Shown here in pieces: positions 35,312 through 43,215 of a stretch of 64,000 bases of DNA. A program made the translations under genes and the position numbers. The notes below the pieces were generated by a model. The model ran no database searches, was not told the origin of the DNA, and worked only from the letters and a program-made list of their open reading frames with translations. Source of the DNA: CAYYFX01 sp964471155 (GTDB taxonomy: Bacteria; ARS69); assembly GCA_964471155.1 (NCBI GenBank), contig CAYYFX010000006.1:1-64000 (forward strand), written 5' to 3'. Every line of letters begins with the position of its first letter. The stretch's first letter is position 1.

Positions 35312-36618
35312 CGCACCCTCCGCGACCGGCTCTCGAACACCGTCTCCGTGCCCACGAAGAACTGGAACCCCTCCTCGCTTCGCGCCACGTGCGCCGTGAA
35401 CCCGTTGTCCCCGATCACGTACGCCACGCCGAGCCCGACCGACGGCTCGATGTCCGCCAGCCGCAGCTCGTCCGCACGCGCCGCCACCGTGCCCCAGTCC
35501 GCGAACAGGCTCCCGTGCATGCGCGTGGTCACCGGGTAGTGGTACTCCGCCGTCAGCAGCATCCCCGTGCGGTCCGTGAAGCGGTCCCGCGAGTACCCGC
35601 GCATCCCGGTCTTCCCGCCGAGGCGCACGAGCTCCGTGTAGGGGATGTCCTCCGGATCGTCGGACACCACGCCCTCCGCCATCGCCCGCAGCGCGAGCCG
35701 CCGGTTCCCGCGCCACACGTTCACGTGCGTCTGCACCTCGCCCAGCCAGTGCCGGTAGTCCGCGTCGCCGCCCGAGTCCGCCACGTTCGTCCCGCCGGCG
35801 ACCCGCACGAGCGATCCCCGCGTGGCGAAGGCCTCGCGGTCCCGCGAGTCCCACGCCAGCTCCGCCTCCGCGCCGTGGTAGTCGCTGGACTTCGCGCGGG
35901 CGAACTCCTCCGGGAACCCGACGGCCACGGCCTCGTCCTCCTCGTCCTCCGGCGTGGCGAGATCGTCCCGTCGCGCGTAGCCCGTGAGCGCCGCCTTCCA
36001 CTCCTTCGCCGGACGCAGCGCCACGGACGCCTCCACCAAGAGCCGCCGCCGCTGCGCCTCGAAGTCCTCCTCGCCCGACTCCGGCCCGATCCCGTGGAAC
36101 AGCCGCTTCGGCTTGTTGTCCACGCGCGCGAGCGCCTCCCATTGCAATACCTTCGGCGCGCTGCGGAAATGCGCGGCGACCAGGTTCTCGTCGTCCGAGA
36201 GGAAGCCGCCGCTGAGGCGCAGCTTCGCGCCGGGCTGCGGCCAGTCCGTGGCGGTGGCGTCCAGCCCCACGAGCGAGAACCCGAGGTTCGTCTCGTACCC
36301 GAAGAACAGCGTGGAGCGGAACGGTCCGCGCTGGTAGCCGAAGCTCAGGAGGTCCGCGAGCCCCGACAGCACGTGCGCGCGATCCTCGGCCTCGGCCAGC
36401 TTCACCACCGGCCAGGTGGCGACGCGCAGGCCCGCCCATGGCACGAACAGCAGGCCGCGGCCCACGTACTGCAGGGCGGAGGCCTGCCGCGGGAGGGGCC
36501 GCTCCGTTCCGCGGACGGCGGCCGTCGAGTCGGGCGCGCCCTCCGCGGCCCCCGCGGGGGGCCCGGAGAGCGCGAGGACGGCCACCACCGCGAGCGAACC
36601 TGGGCGACGCAGGAACAT
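35308..36618 (-). CDS. Omp85/BamA-like outer-membrane barrel without POTRA domains
   Basis: 436 residues. ATG at 36618 with a GGAAGGT upstream and a clean signal peptide to about GPPAGAA. After a short leader the sequence is alternating amphipathic beta strands; VRLGGKTGMRGYSRDRFTDR matches the conserved Omp85 VRGY/F-type motif of barrel strand 12-13 and loop 6. The protein is too short for POTRA repeats, as in patatin-less or 'surface antigen' short Omp85 proteins. Coupled by four bases to the kinase-like lipoprotein, so the pair probably forms an envelope complex. Confidence 0.82.
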   Translation of the reverse strand: MFLRRPGSLAVVAVLALSGPPAGAAEGAPDSTAAVRGTERPLPRQASALQYVGRGLLFVPWAGLRVATWPVVKLAEAEDRAHVLSGLADLLSFGYQRGPFRSTLFFGYETNLGFSLVGLDATATDWPQPGAKLRLSGGFLSDDENLVAAHFRSAPKVLQWEALARVDNKPKRLFHGIGPESGEEDFEAQRRRLLVEASVALRPAKEWKAALTGYARRDDLATPEDEEDEAVAVGFPEEFARAKSSDYHGAEAELAWDSRDREAFATRGSLVRVAGGTNVADSGGDADYRHWLGEVQTHVNVWRGNRRLALRAMAEGVVSDDPEDIPYTELVRLGGKTGMRGYSRDRFTDRTGMLLTAEYHYPVTTRMHGSLFADWGTVAARADELRLADIEPSVGLGVAYVIGDNGFTAHVARSEEGFQFFVGTETVFESRSRRVR

Positions 36619-36652
36619 CGGGCACCTTCCCCGGGAAGCGGCGAGGGCGCGG

Positions 36653-36682
36653 ATCATCGGCGGGGGTCGCGGATCGCGTCAA
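36653..36682 (-). promoter_or_regulatory. possible promoter of the barrel/lipoprotein operon
   Basis: Minus strand TTGACG (36682-36677), 18 bases, GATGAT (36658-36653), 35 bases before the ATG at 36618. Confidence 0.4.
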
Positions 36683-36771
36683 GGCGCCGCCGTCCGAACC
36701 TCGCGCACGTCCCGCGCATCCAAGCGACGTCGGAGCGCGTCCGCCCCGGGCGTTCCCGGGGCCTGGCGTCG

Positions 36772-36800
36772 TTGCTGCGCCCCCGCCCGGGAATTAGGAT
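36772..36800 (+). promoter_or_regulatory. promoter of the membrane kinase gene, leaderless geometry
   Basis: TTGCTG (36772-36777), 17 bases, TAGGAT (36795-36800). The A of the ATG at 36808 lies eight bases after the -10, and no Shine-Dalgarno sequence is present. Same layout as the promoter at 10706-10734. Confidence 0.5.
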
Positions 36801-36807
36801 GGCCTCC

Positions 36808-38481
36808 ATGTCCCAGACCGAACCCCTGGAGATCGCCCGCCGGGCCCCGTCCTCGGCGTCGGCGTCGGACTCCTCCGGTCCCGCGTTCGCGCGCTTCGAC
36901 CCGGAGACCCGGCGCGAGGCCGAGCGGTCCCTGTCCGTCGCGGCGCTGACCTACGCGGTCGTGTACTTCCTGGCGTACACCACGGGCTGGCTGCTGGACC
37001 CCGGACCCGGTCCCTCCCCCTTCCCGCCCCTGCACTCCCTGGTCGTCGCCGGGCTCTCCATCCTCGGGGCGGTCGTCGTGGGGTTCAAGGCGCGCAAGGG
37101 GATGCTCCCCCCGGTCAGCTTCGAGCCGCTCGCCGGCGCGTTCGGCGTCCTGGGATCGCTCGGGATCGCGGCCGGGTCGCACGAGTGGCGCGCCTTCATC
37201 GAGGCGGATCCGCGGATCGCCGGCATCTCCTGGATCGGCGTGTGGGTCATCGCGTATCCGAACCTGGTGACGCTCTGCCCGATGACCGTGCTCCGTGTCG
37301 GGCTCCTGTCGGCCCTGTGCATGCCGGTCATGTACGCGATCGCGGTTCCCTTCGAGGGCCTGCCGGTCGTGGACGGCCGGCCCAGCGCGGGCGCGGCGAT
37401 CACGTTCCTCGCGCAGCTCACGTTCCCCATCCTGCTCTGCGCGGGCATGTCCACGTTCATGGCCATCCGCATCTTCCGCATGGCCCACGACGTCTCGCGC
37501 GCCCGCCGCCTCGGCAACTACCACCTCGTGGAGCTGCTCGGACGCGGCGGCATGGGCGAGGTGTGGCGCGCCACGCACCGTCTCCTCGCGCGGCCGGCGG
37601 CGGTGAAGGTGATCCGGTCGAACGGCGCGGGCGGCGGATCGTCCGGCTCCGGCACGCCGGGCAGCACCATGCTCAAGCGCTTCGAGCGCGAGGCGAAGGC
37701 CACGGCGTCCCTCACCTCGCCGCACACCGTGGCGCTGTACGACTTCGGTCTCGCCCAGGACGGCGCGTTCTACTACGTGATGGAGCTGCTCGAGGGCATG
37801 GACCTGCGCACGCTCGTCGAGAGGACGGGCCCGGTGCCGTCGGCGCGCGTGGTGCACTTTCTGCGCCAGGCCTGCGCCTCGCTCGCGGATGCGCACCAGT
37901 GCGGGCTGATCCACCGGGACGTGAAGCCCGCGAACCTGTACCTCTGCCGCCGCGGTCTCCAGTACGACTTCGTGAAGGTCCTGGACTTCGGCCTCGTGAA
38001 GGGCGCCCCCGAGGGGATGGACACGGGGCAGCTCACCATGGAGGGCACCACCAGCGGCACGCCGGCCTTCATGGCGCCGGAGATGTCGCTGGCGACCGGC
38101 CCGATCGACGCGCGGGTGGACCTGTATGCGCTCGGATGCGTGGCGTACTGGCTGCTGACGGGCCGACTGGTCTTCGAGGGGCCGAACGCCCTCGCCATCC
38201 TCGTGCAGCACGCCAAGGAGGAGCCGGTCCCGCCGTCGAAGGTCGTCGAGCTCCCCGTCAACCCCGACCTCGACGCGCTCGTGATGCAGCTCCTGCGGAA
38301 GGACCCGGCGCAGCGCCCCCCCGACGCCGTGGAGCTGGACCGCCGGCTGGCCGCCATCGAGGCGAAGCACGGCGCGTGGACGCAGGAGCAGGCCGAGCGC
38401 TGGTGGCGCGCGCACCTCCCGCACCTCGCGGGCGCGGGCGCCCTCCGGACGGAGCGTCCGCTCGCCGCTGCCGCGCCGTGA
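36808..38481 (+). CDS. membrane Ser/Thr protein kinase, N-terminal membrane domain
   Basis: 557 residues. Residues about 45-230 hold six membrane segments; the kinase domain follows (about 235-505). Active-site elements are complete: LGRGGMGEVWRA glycine loop, AVKVI lysine, LIHRDVKPANLYL catalytic loop, KVLDFGLVKG and FMAPEM. Hanks-type kinases usually have the membrane segment after the kinase, so this order is unusual though known. The ATG at 36808 is preferred over 36799 because the promoter places the transcript start there. Followed after four bases by a carrier-HEAT fusion, a possible substrate. Confidence 0.9.
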   Translation: MSQTEPLEIARRAPSSASASDSSGPAFARFDPETRREAERSLSVAALTYAVVYFLAYTTGWLLDPGPGPSPFPPLHSLVVAGLSILGAVVVGFKARKGMLPPVSFEPLAGAFGVLGSLGIAAGSHEWRAFIEADPRIAGISWIGVWVIAYPNLVTLCPMTVLRVGLLSALCMPVMYAIAVPFEGLPVVDGRPSAGAAITFLAQLTFPILLCAGMSTFMAIRIFRMAHDVSRARRLGNYHLVELLGRGGMGEVWRATHRLLARPAAVKVIRSNGAGGGSSGSGTPGSTMLKRFEREAKATASLTSPHTVALYDFGLAQDGAFYYVMELLEGMDLRTLVERTGPVPSARVVHFLRQACASLADAHQCGLIHRDVKPANLYLCRRGLQYDFVKVLDFGLVKGAPEGMDTGQLTMEGTTSGTPAFMAPEMSLATGPIDARVDLYALGCVAYWLLTGRLVFEGPNALAILVQHAKEEPVPPSKVVELPVNPDLDALVMQLLRKDPAQRPPDAVELDRRLAAIEAKHGAWTQEQAERWWRAHLPHLAGAGALRTERPLAAAAP

Positions 38482-38485
38482 TTCC

Positions 38486-40789
38486 GTGACGGTGGATCGC
38501 TCCCGCCTCGAAGGCGCGGTCGGCGTCGCCACGCTGTGCGCCTTCCTCCTGGTCGCCAACCAGGTCGCGGCGAAGGCCGTGCGCGACGCGCTCTTCCTCT
38601 CGCACTTCGACGTCACGCTCCTGCCCCGCCTGGTGATGGCCGCGTCCGCCGTGTCCATCGTGGCCGCGCTGGCGGCCTCCCGCCTGCTCGGGCGGTTCGG
38701 ACCCTCCCGGCTCCTGCCCGCCGCCTGCGCGATCAGCGCGACCGTCGTGCTCGGCCTCGCCGCGATCCAGCCCGCCCTGCCGCGCGTGACCGCGGTCGGG
38801 ATCTACGTGCACATCAGCATCTTCGGCGCGGTGCTCATCTCCTGGTTCTGGTCCATGCTGAACGAAGGGCTCGATCCGAGCACGGCGCGCCGGCGCGTGG
38901 GCCGCATCGCGGGCGGCGGGACGCTGGGCGGGCTGCTGGGCGGGCTCGCCGCGGAGCGCGTGGCCAGCATGTTCTCCACGGACGCGATGCTCCCGCTGCT
39001 CGCCGCCGCGCACGCGGCGTGCGCGCTGCTGGCCTGGCAGACCTCCAGCGTGCTGGACATCCGCCACCCCGCGTCGGCCGGCGATCCGCCCGCGCGCTCG
39101 GGGTTCCAGGTGCTCGCCGAGGTCAGGTACCTGCGCGAGCTCGGCGCGCTCGTGATGGTGGGCACCGTCGCGGCCACGCTGCTGGACTTCGTGTTCAAGG
39201 CGCGCGCCGCCGCCACCTTCGACGGCGACGAGCTGCTCCGCGCCTTCGCGCTCTTCTACTCGGCCACGAGCCTCGCCACCTTCCTGCTGCAGTCCACGCT
39301 GACGCGGCGGCTGCTGGCCCGCGGGGTGGCGCCCACCGCGGCCTCCCTGCCGGCGATCGTGACGCTGGGCGCGGCCGGCGCGCTCATCGTGCCCGGGTTC
39401 CTGGCGGCGGGCATCGCGCGCGGCCTGGAGTCCGCGGTGCGCAGCTCCTTCTTCCGGTCCAGCTACGAACTCTTCTACACGCCGGTGCGCCGCGCCGACA
39501 AGCGCGCGGCGAAGACGCTCGTGGACGTGGGCTTCGACCGCCTCGGGGACGCGGTGGGCGGCGGGCTCGTGCAGGTCGTGCTGCTGGGCGGCGCCGCGCT
39601 CGGCCTGGGGACCGCGGCCGGCGGCCTGACCACGGTGGCGCTGCTCGTCCTCGCCGGGGTGCTGGGGCTCGTCGGGCTGACGCTCGCCCGGCGGCTGGAC
39701 CGAGGGTACACGCGCGCGCTGGAGTCCAGCCTTCTGGATCACGGCGCCCCGGGCGCCGGCGCCACGGCCACCACGCTGCGGTCCGCGCTGGAGTCGCAGT
39801 CCGCGTTCTTCCCCACGCTCACGCAGCTCGAGCTCGGCGGCGAGGGGATGGACGTCCGGGAAGGTACGCCGCCCGACGCGATCGCCGTGGCGGACGTCGC
39901 GGCGGCGGCGGCGGCGGCCCCGTCCGCGACGCCCGCGGCGCCCGCGGTCGACGCCCCGCCGGTTCCCGAGGACCCGGTGCTGCGGCACGCCACGGAGCTG
40001 CGCTCCGGGAACGTGGACCGCGTGCGCGCCGCCCTGGCCGCGATCGGCGAACCGCCCTCCGAGCTGATCTCCATCCTGATCCGGCTGCTGGCATGGGACG
40101 CGGTTTCAGCGGACGTGGTGGAGGTGCTGCGCCGCGCCGGCGACCGGCACGTGGGGCAGCTCGTGGACGCGCTGCTGGATCCGGACGAGGAGTTCGCCAC
40201 GCGGCGGCGCCTGGCGCGCGTGCTCGCCACGAGCTCGTCGCCGCGGGCGGTGCGCGGACTGCTCGCCGCGCTCGGCGACGCGCGCTTCGAGGTGCGCTTC
40301 CGCGCCGCCGTGGCGCTGGCGCGATTGCACGAGCGGCGCCCGGACGTGGAGATGGATCCGCTGTCGGTGCTCGCCGCCGTGGAGCGCGAGGCGCGCGTGA
40401 ACCGGCACGTGTGGGAGAGCAACCGGCTGCTGGACGAGATCGGTCGCGAGGAGTCCCCGTTCTACGACGAGATCCTGCGCACGCGCTCGTCGCGCAGCCT
40501 GGAGCACGTGTTCAACGTGCTGTCGCTCGTGTACCCGCCGCAGGCCCTGCGCATCGCGTACCGCGGTCTGCACGCGGAGGACCGCACGCTGCGCGGCACC
40601 GCGCTGGAGTACCTGGAGCAGATCCTCCCGCCCGCCGTGCGGGAGTGCCTGTGGCCGTTCCTGGACGACGACCGGGATGTCCACGGCGCGGCCCGCGGCC
40701 TGGACGACGTGATGGACTCCCTGCTGCGCTCGCACGAGTCCATCCAGGTGGATCTGCAGCGGCTGCGGCAACGCGAGGACTCGCGCTGA
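38486..40789 (+). CDS. TLC-like carrier fused to HEAT-type repeats
   Basis: 767 residues. Residues 1-420 form an eleven- to twelve-segment carrier related to ATP/ADP translocases (VANQVAAKAVRDALFLSHFD, AGGGTLGGLLGGLAAERVAS, FYTPVRRADKRAAKTLVDVGFDR). An Ala/Pro-rich linker (about 465-490) leads to a soluble helical domain with HEAT-like repeats (VLATSSSPRAVRGLLAALGD, ARFEVRFRAAVALARLHERR, YRGLHAEDRTLRGTALEYLE). GTG start four bases after the kinase stop. Fusions of this carrier to HEAT or cyclic-nucleotide domains occur in other phyla; the domain probably regulates transport or docks partners. Confidence 0.82.
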   Translation: MTVDRSRLEGAVGVATLCAFLLVANQVAAKAVRDALFLSHFDVTLLPRLVMAASAVSIVAALAASRLLGRFGPSRLLPAACAISATVVLGLAAIQPALPRVTAVGIYVHISIFGAVLISWFWSMLNEGLDPSTARRRVGRIAGGGTLGGLLGGLAAERVASMFSTDAMLPLLAAAHAACALLAWQTSSVLDIRHPASAGDPPARSGFQVLAEVRYLRELGALVMVGTVAATLLDFVFKARAAATFDGDELLRAFALFYSATSLATFLLQSTLTRRLLARGVAPTAASLPAIVTLGAAGALIVPGFLAAGIARGLESAVRSSFFRSSYELFYTPVRRADKRAAKTLVDVGFDRLGDAVGGGLVQVVLLGGAALGLGTAAGGLTTVALLVLAGVLGLVGLTLARRLDRGYTRALESSLLDHGAPGAGATATTLRSALESQSAFFPTLTQLELGGEGMDVREGTPPDAIAVADVAAAAAAAPSATPAAPAVDAPPVPEDPVLRHATELRSGNVDRVRAALAAIGEPPSELISILIRLLAWDAVSADVVEVLRRAGDRHVGQLVDALLDPDEEFATRRRLARVLATSSSPRAVRGLLAALGDARFEVRFRAAVALARLHERRPDVEMDPLSVLAAVEREARVNRHVWESNRLLDEIGREESPFYDEILRTRSSRSLEHVFNVLSLVYPPQALRIAYRGLHAEDRTLRGTALEYLEQILPPAVRECLWPFLDDDRDVHGAARGLDDVMDSLLRSHESIQVDLQRLRQREDSR

Positions 40790-40817
40790 ATCGCCCGGCG
40801 GTCCGGCCGGACCCCGA

Positions 40818-40892
40818 TCAGGCCGCCGCCCGGCTCGTGCACCCGGCCAGCGCGAGCGCGGCCCCCAGGACGACTCCCACGCGACGGGACAC
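40818..40892 (-). CDS. 24-residue lipoprotein, entericidin-like size
   Basis: GTG at 40892-40890 with GGAGGAG five bases upstream opens MSRRVGVVLGAALALAGC, then TSRAAA and stop. It has two basic residues, a hydrophobic core, the lipobox LAGC and a six-residue mature part. The size and form match mini-lipoproteins such as entericidins. It lies on the minus strand in the gap between the carrier and the TMTC-like gene, with CATACT on the minus strand upstream as a possible -10. Confidence 0.6.
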   Translation of the reverse strand: MSRRVGVVLGAALALAGCTSRAAA

Positions 40893-40975
40893 GCGATCTC
40901 CTCCGGGAGCGGGGAAGGCAGTATGCTTCGCGACCCGACGGGACACAAGCGGCCGCGAGGGCGGAGGGTACACGC

Positions 40976-42865
40976 ATGGAACAGGCCGCGGCCGCCGAAC
41001 GCCCGTCGCGGGCCGCGTTCGTCATGGGCATGGTGCTGCTGGTCGCACTCGTGCTCGGCGTGTACGCGCGGACCGTCGGCTTCGGCCTCACCTCCTGGGA
41101 CGACGACGTCCACCTGACCGCGAACCCGCGGCTGGCGCCCACGCTCGCGAGCGCCGCCGGGTTCTGGGCGGCGCCGTACTCGGGGCTGTACATCCCGCTC
41201 ACGTACACGGTGTACGCGGCGGAGGCCGCGCTGGCGGAGGCGCTCGCCGGGGATCCGCTCGATCCACGCGTGTTCCACGCGGGGTGCGTCGTGCTGCACG
41301 CGGCGGCGGCGTGCCTGGCCTTCGCGCTCCTGCACGCGGTGACGGGGAGGGCGACGCCGGCGGTCCTGGGCGCCGCCCTGTGGGCCGTGCATCCGCTGCA
41401 GGTGGAGAGCGTGGCGTGGGTGTCCGAGACGAAGGGGCTGCTGGCGGCGGTGTTCATGCTCGCCGCGCTGCGGGCCTACCTGCGATTCCGGGATGCGGGT
41501 CGCGGGCGCGGCGCGTACCTGCTCGCCACGGCGTGCTTCGCGCTGGCGCTGCTCGCGAAGCCGGTGGCGCTCGTGACGCCGCTGCTCGCCGTCATCCTGG
41601 ACGCCGGAGTGCGCCGCCGGCCGCTGCGCGACGCGTGGCGACCGCTCGCGCCGTGGTTCGCGCTGGCCGCCGGGTTCGCCCTGCTCACGAAGGCGCTGCA
41701 GCCCGACGACGTCGTGATGGACATCGCGCCGGTCGCCGCGCGGCCGATCGTCGCGCTCGACGCGTTGGGGTTCTACCTGGCGAGGACCGTGGCGCCGTTC
41801 GACCTCGCGATCGACTATGGGCGTTCGCCGGCGGCGGTCCTCTCGCGGCCGGCGTGGGGCGGGCTGTGGATCGTGGCGCTGCTGGTCGCCGCCGCGGGCG
41901 CGGCGCCGCCGCTGCGGCGAACGGTCGGCGTTCCGCTCCTGTGGTTCGCCGCCGCGCTGTCCCCCGTGCTCGGACTCGTGCCGTTCGGCTACCAGTACAC
42001 GTCCACCGTCGCGGACCGCTACGTGTACGTCGCGCTGCTGGGGCCGGCGATGGCGGCGGTGTTCCTGCTGGCGCGCTTCCCGGGGCGCACGGCCCGCGTC
42101 GTGGCGGCGGCGGCCGTCGTCCTGCTCGCGCAGGCGTCCCTGCGGCAGGCGAACGCGTGGCGCTCCAGCGGCACGCTGTACGCGGCCACGCTCGCCGTGA
42201 ACCCGGGCAGCATCCACGCGAACAACAACCTCGGGCTGCTCGCGCTGGAGGAGGAGCGCGCGGCGGAGGCGCTGGCGCGATTCGACCGCGCGCTCGCCAC
42301 GCGCGACGACTACGTGCCGGCGCTGGTGAACCGCGCGAAGGCGCTGCGCCGGCTGGGCCGCGAGGACGAGGCGGTCGCCGCGGCGGAGCGCGCGGCGGGG
42401 ATCGCGCCGGGGTTCGTCCCCGCGCGCGTGGAAGCCGCCGCCGCCCTGCTCGCGGCGGGGCGCGAGGACGACGCGGTGGCGCACCTCCAGGCCGCGTTCG
42501 CCGCGCGGCCGGACGACCCGGACGTGAACGTGAGCCTCGCGCGTTTCGCCCGGTCCCGCGGCGAGATCGCCGTGGCCGAGCAGCATCTGCGCCGCGCGCT
42601 GGCGGCGGACCCCGGCTTCGCGGAGGCGCACCGCGAGCTGGCCTCGTGCCTCTGGCAGCAGGGCGACGAGGCCGCCGCGGTTGCCGCCTACGAGGCCGCG
42701 TTGCGCGCGGACCCGCGATCCTTCGCGGCCCATCGCGACCTGGGCAAGCTGCTCATGAACCGCGGGGATGCGGCGGGTGCCGCCGCCCACTGGCGGGAGG
42801 CCGCCGCGCTCCGGCCGGAGGATGCGGAAGTGCGCGCCTACCTGCAGCGGCTGGTCGGCGAATAG
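40976..42865 (+). CDS. TMTC/DUF1736-like membrane protein with C-terminal TPR
   Basis: 629 residues. GGAGGG precedes the ATG. About nine to ten membrane segments contain the conserved luminal/periplasmic loops LTSWDDDVHLTANPRL (two acidic residues) and AVHPLQVESVAWVSETKG, features of the TMTC/DUF1736 group, whose eukaryotic members are O-mannosyltransferases with a GT-C fold. Residues about 395-625 are five or six TPR units. Bacterial homologues are widespread and uncharacterised. It may glycosylate exported proteins using a lipid-linked sugar. Confidence 0.82.
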   Translation: MEQAAAAERPSRAAFVMGMVLLVALVLGVYARTVGFGLTSWDDDVHLTANPRLAPTLASAAGFWAAPYSGLYIPLTYTVYAAEAALAEALAGDPLDPRVFHAGCVVLHAAAACLAFALLHAVTGRATPAVLGAALWAVHPLQVESVAWVSETKGLLAAVFMLAALRAYLRFRDAGRGRGAYLLATACFALALLAKPVALVTPLLAVILDAGVRRRPLRDAWRPLAPWFALAAGFALLTKALQPDDVVMDIAPVAARPIVALDALGFYLARTVAPFDLAIDYGRSPAAVLSRPAWGGLWIVALLVAAAGAAPPLRRTVGVPLLWFAAALSPVLGLVPFGYQYTSTVADRYVYVALLGPAMAAVFLLARFPGRTARVVAAAAVVLLAQASLRQANAWRSSGTLYAATLAVNPGSIHANNNLGLLALEEERAAEALARFDRALATRDDYVPALVNRAKALRRLGREDEAVAAAERAAGIAPGFVPARVEAAAALLAAGREDDAVAHLQAAFAARPDDPDVNVSLARFARSRGEIAVAEQHLRRALAADPGFAEAHRELASCLWQQGDEAAAVAAYEAALRADPRSFAAHRDLGKLLMNRGDAAGAAAHWREAAALRPEDAEVRAYLQRLVGE

Positions 42866-42867
42866 TC

Positions 42868-43020
42868 CGCCTTCGCCTCGAGAAGGTGCTCGGTGTGTCC
42901 GCGGAGTTCTGGCTCGGGCTCCAGCAGGACTGGGATCTGTGGCACGCGTTACGTGCGCCGGAGGCCCGGGCCATCGCGCGGCTCAAGCCGTTGCCGGAGC
43001 CGCGCCGGAGCGCGGCGTGA
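42868..43020 (+). pseudogene. C-terminal remnant of a HigA-type antitoxin
   Basis: An open frame without a plausible start encodes RLRLEKVLGVSAEFWLGLQQDWDLW followed by a charged tail and stop at 43018-43020. The SAEFWLGLQ-DWDL pattern is the end of the HTH domain of HigA/VapI antitoxins. The helix-turn-helix and any HigB toxin gene are absent; the frame is cut off by the end of the TMTC-like gene. Confidence 0.55.
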
Positions 43021-43023
43021 TGG

Positions 43024-43214
43024 TCAAGGCTCCGCGGCCCGGGGCGAGTCCCCCCAGGCGGCCGTGATCGCGCCGAAGATGTCCGCCTGGTCCACGTACG
43101 GACCGCGCACCGGATCCGTCCCGCGGTGGCGAGGAAGACGTTGTGGCCGGCGCCGTCCGCGATGAGGAGGATGACGTGCTTCGCGCGCGCGGCGGATGCC
43201 CACGAGGCCTTCAC
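43024..43214 (-). pseudogene. alkaline-phosphatase gene reduced to its two ends
   Basis: GTG at 43214 follows the beta-helix stop by one base and reads ASAARAKHVILLIADGAGHN, the metal-binding start of alkaline phosphatases. A different frame then reads TDPVRGPYVDQADIFGAI and ends at TGA 43024, resembling the C-terminal end. The roughly 300-400 codons between are missing and the join shifts frame. The fragment is far too short to be active. Confidence 0.5.
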
Positions 43215-43215
43215 G

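Noticed and set aside
42868..43020. An active toxin-antitoxin pair
   Set aside because: Only the C-terminal end of the antitoxin is present, with no start and no toxin gene.
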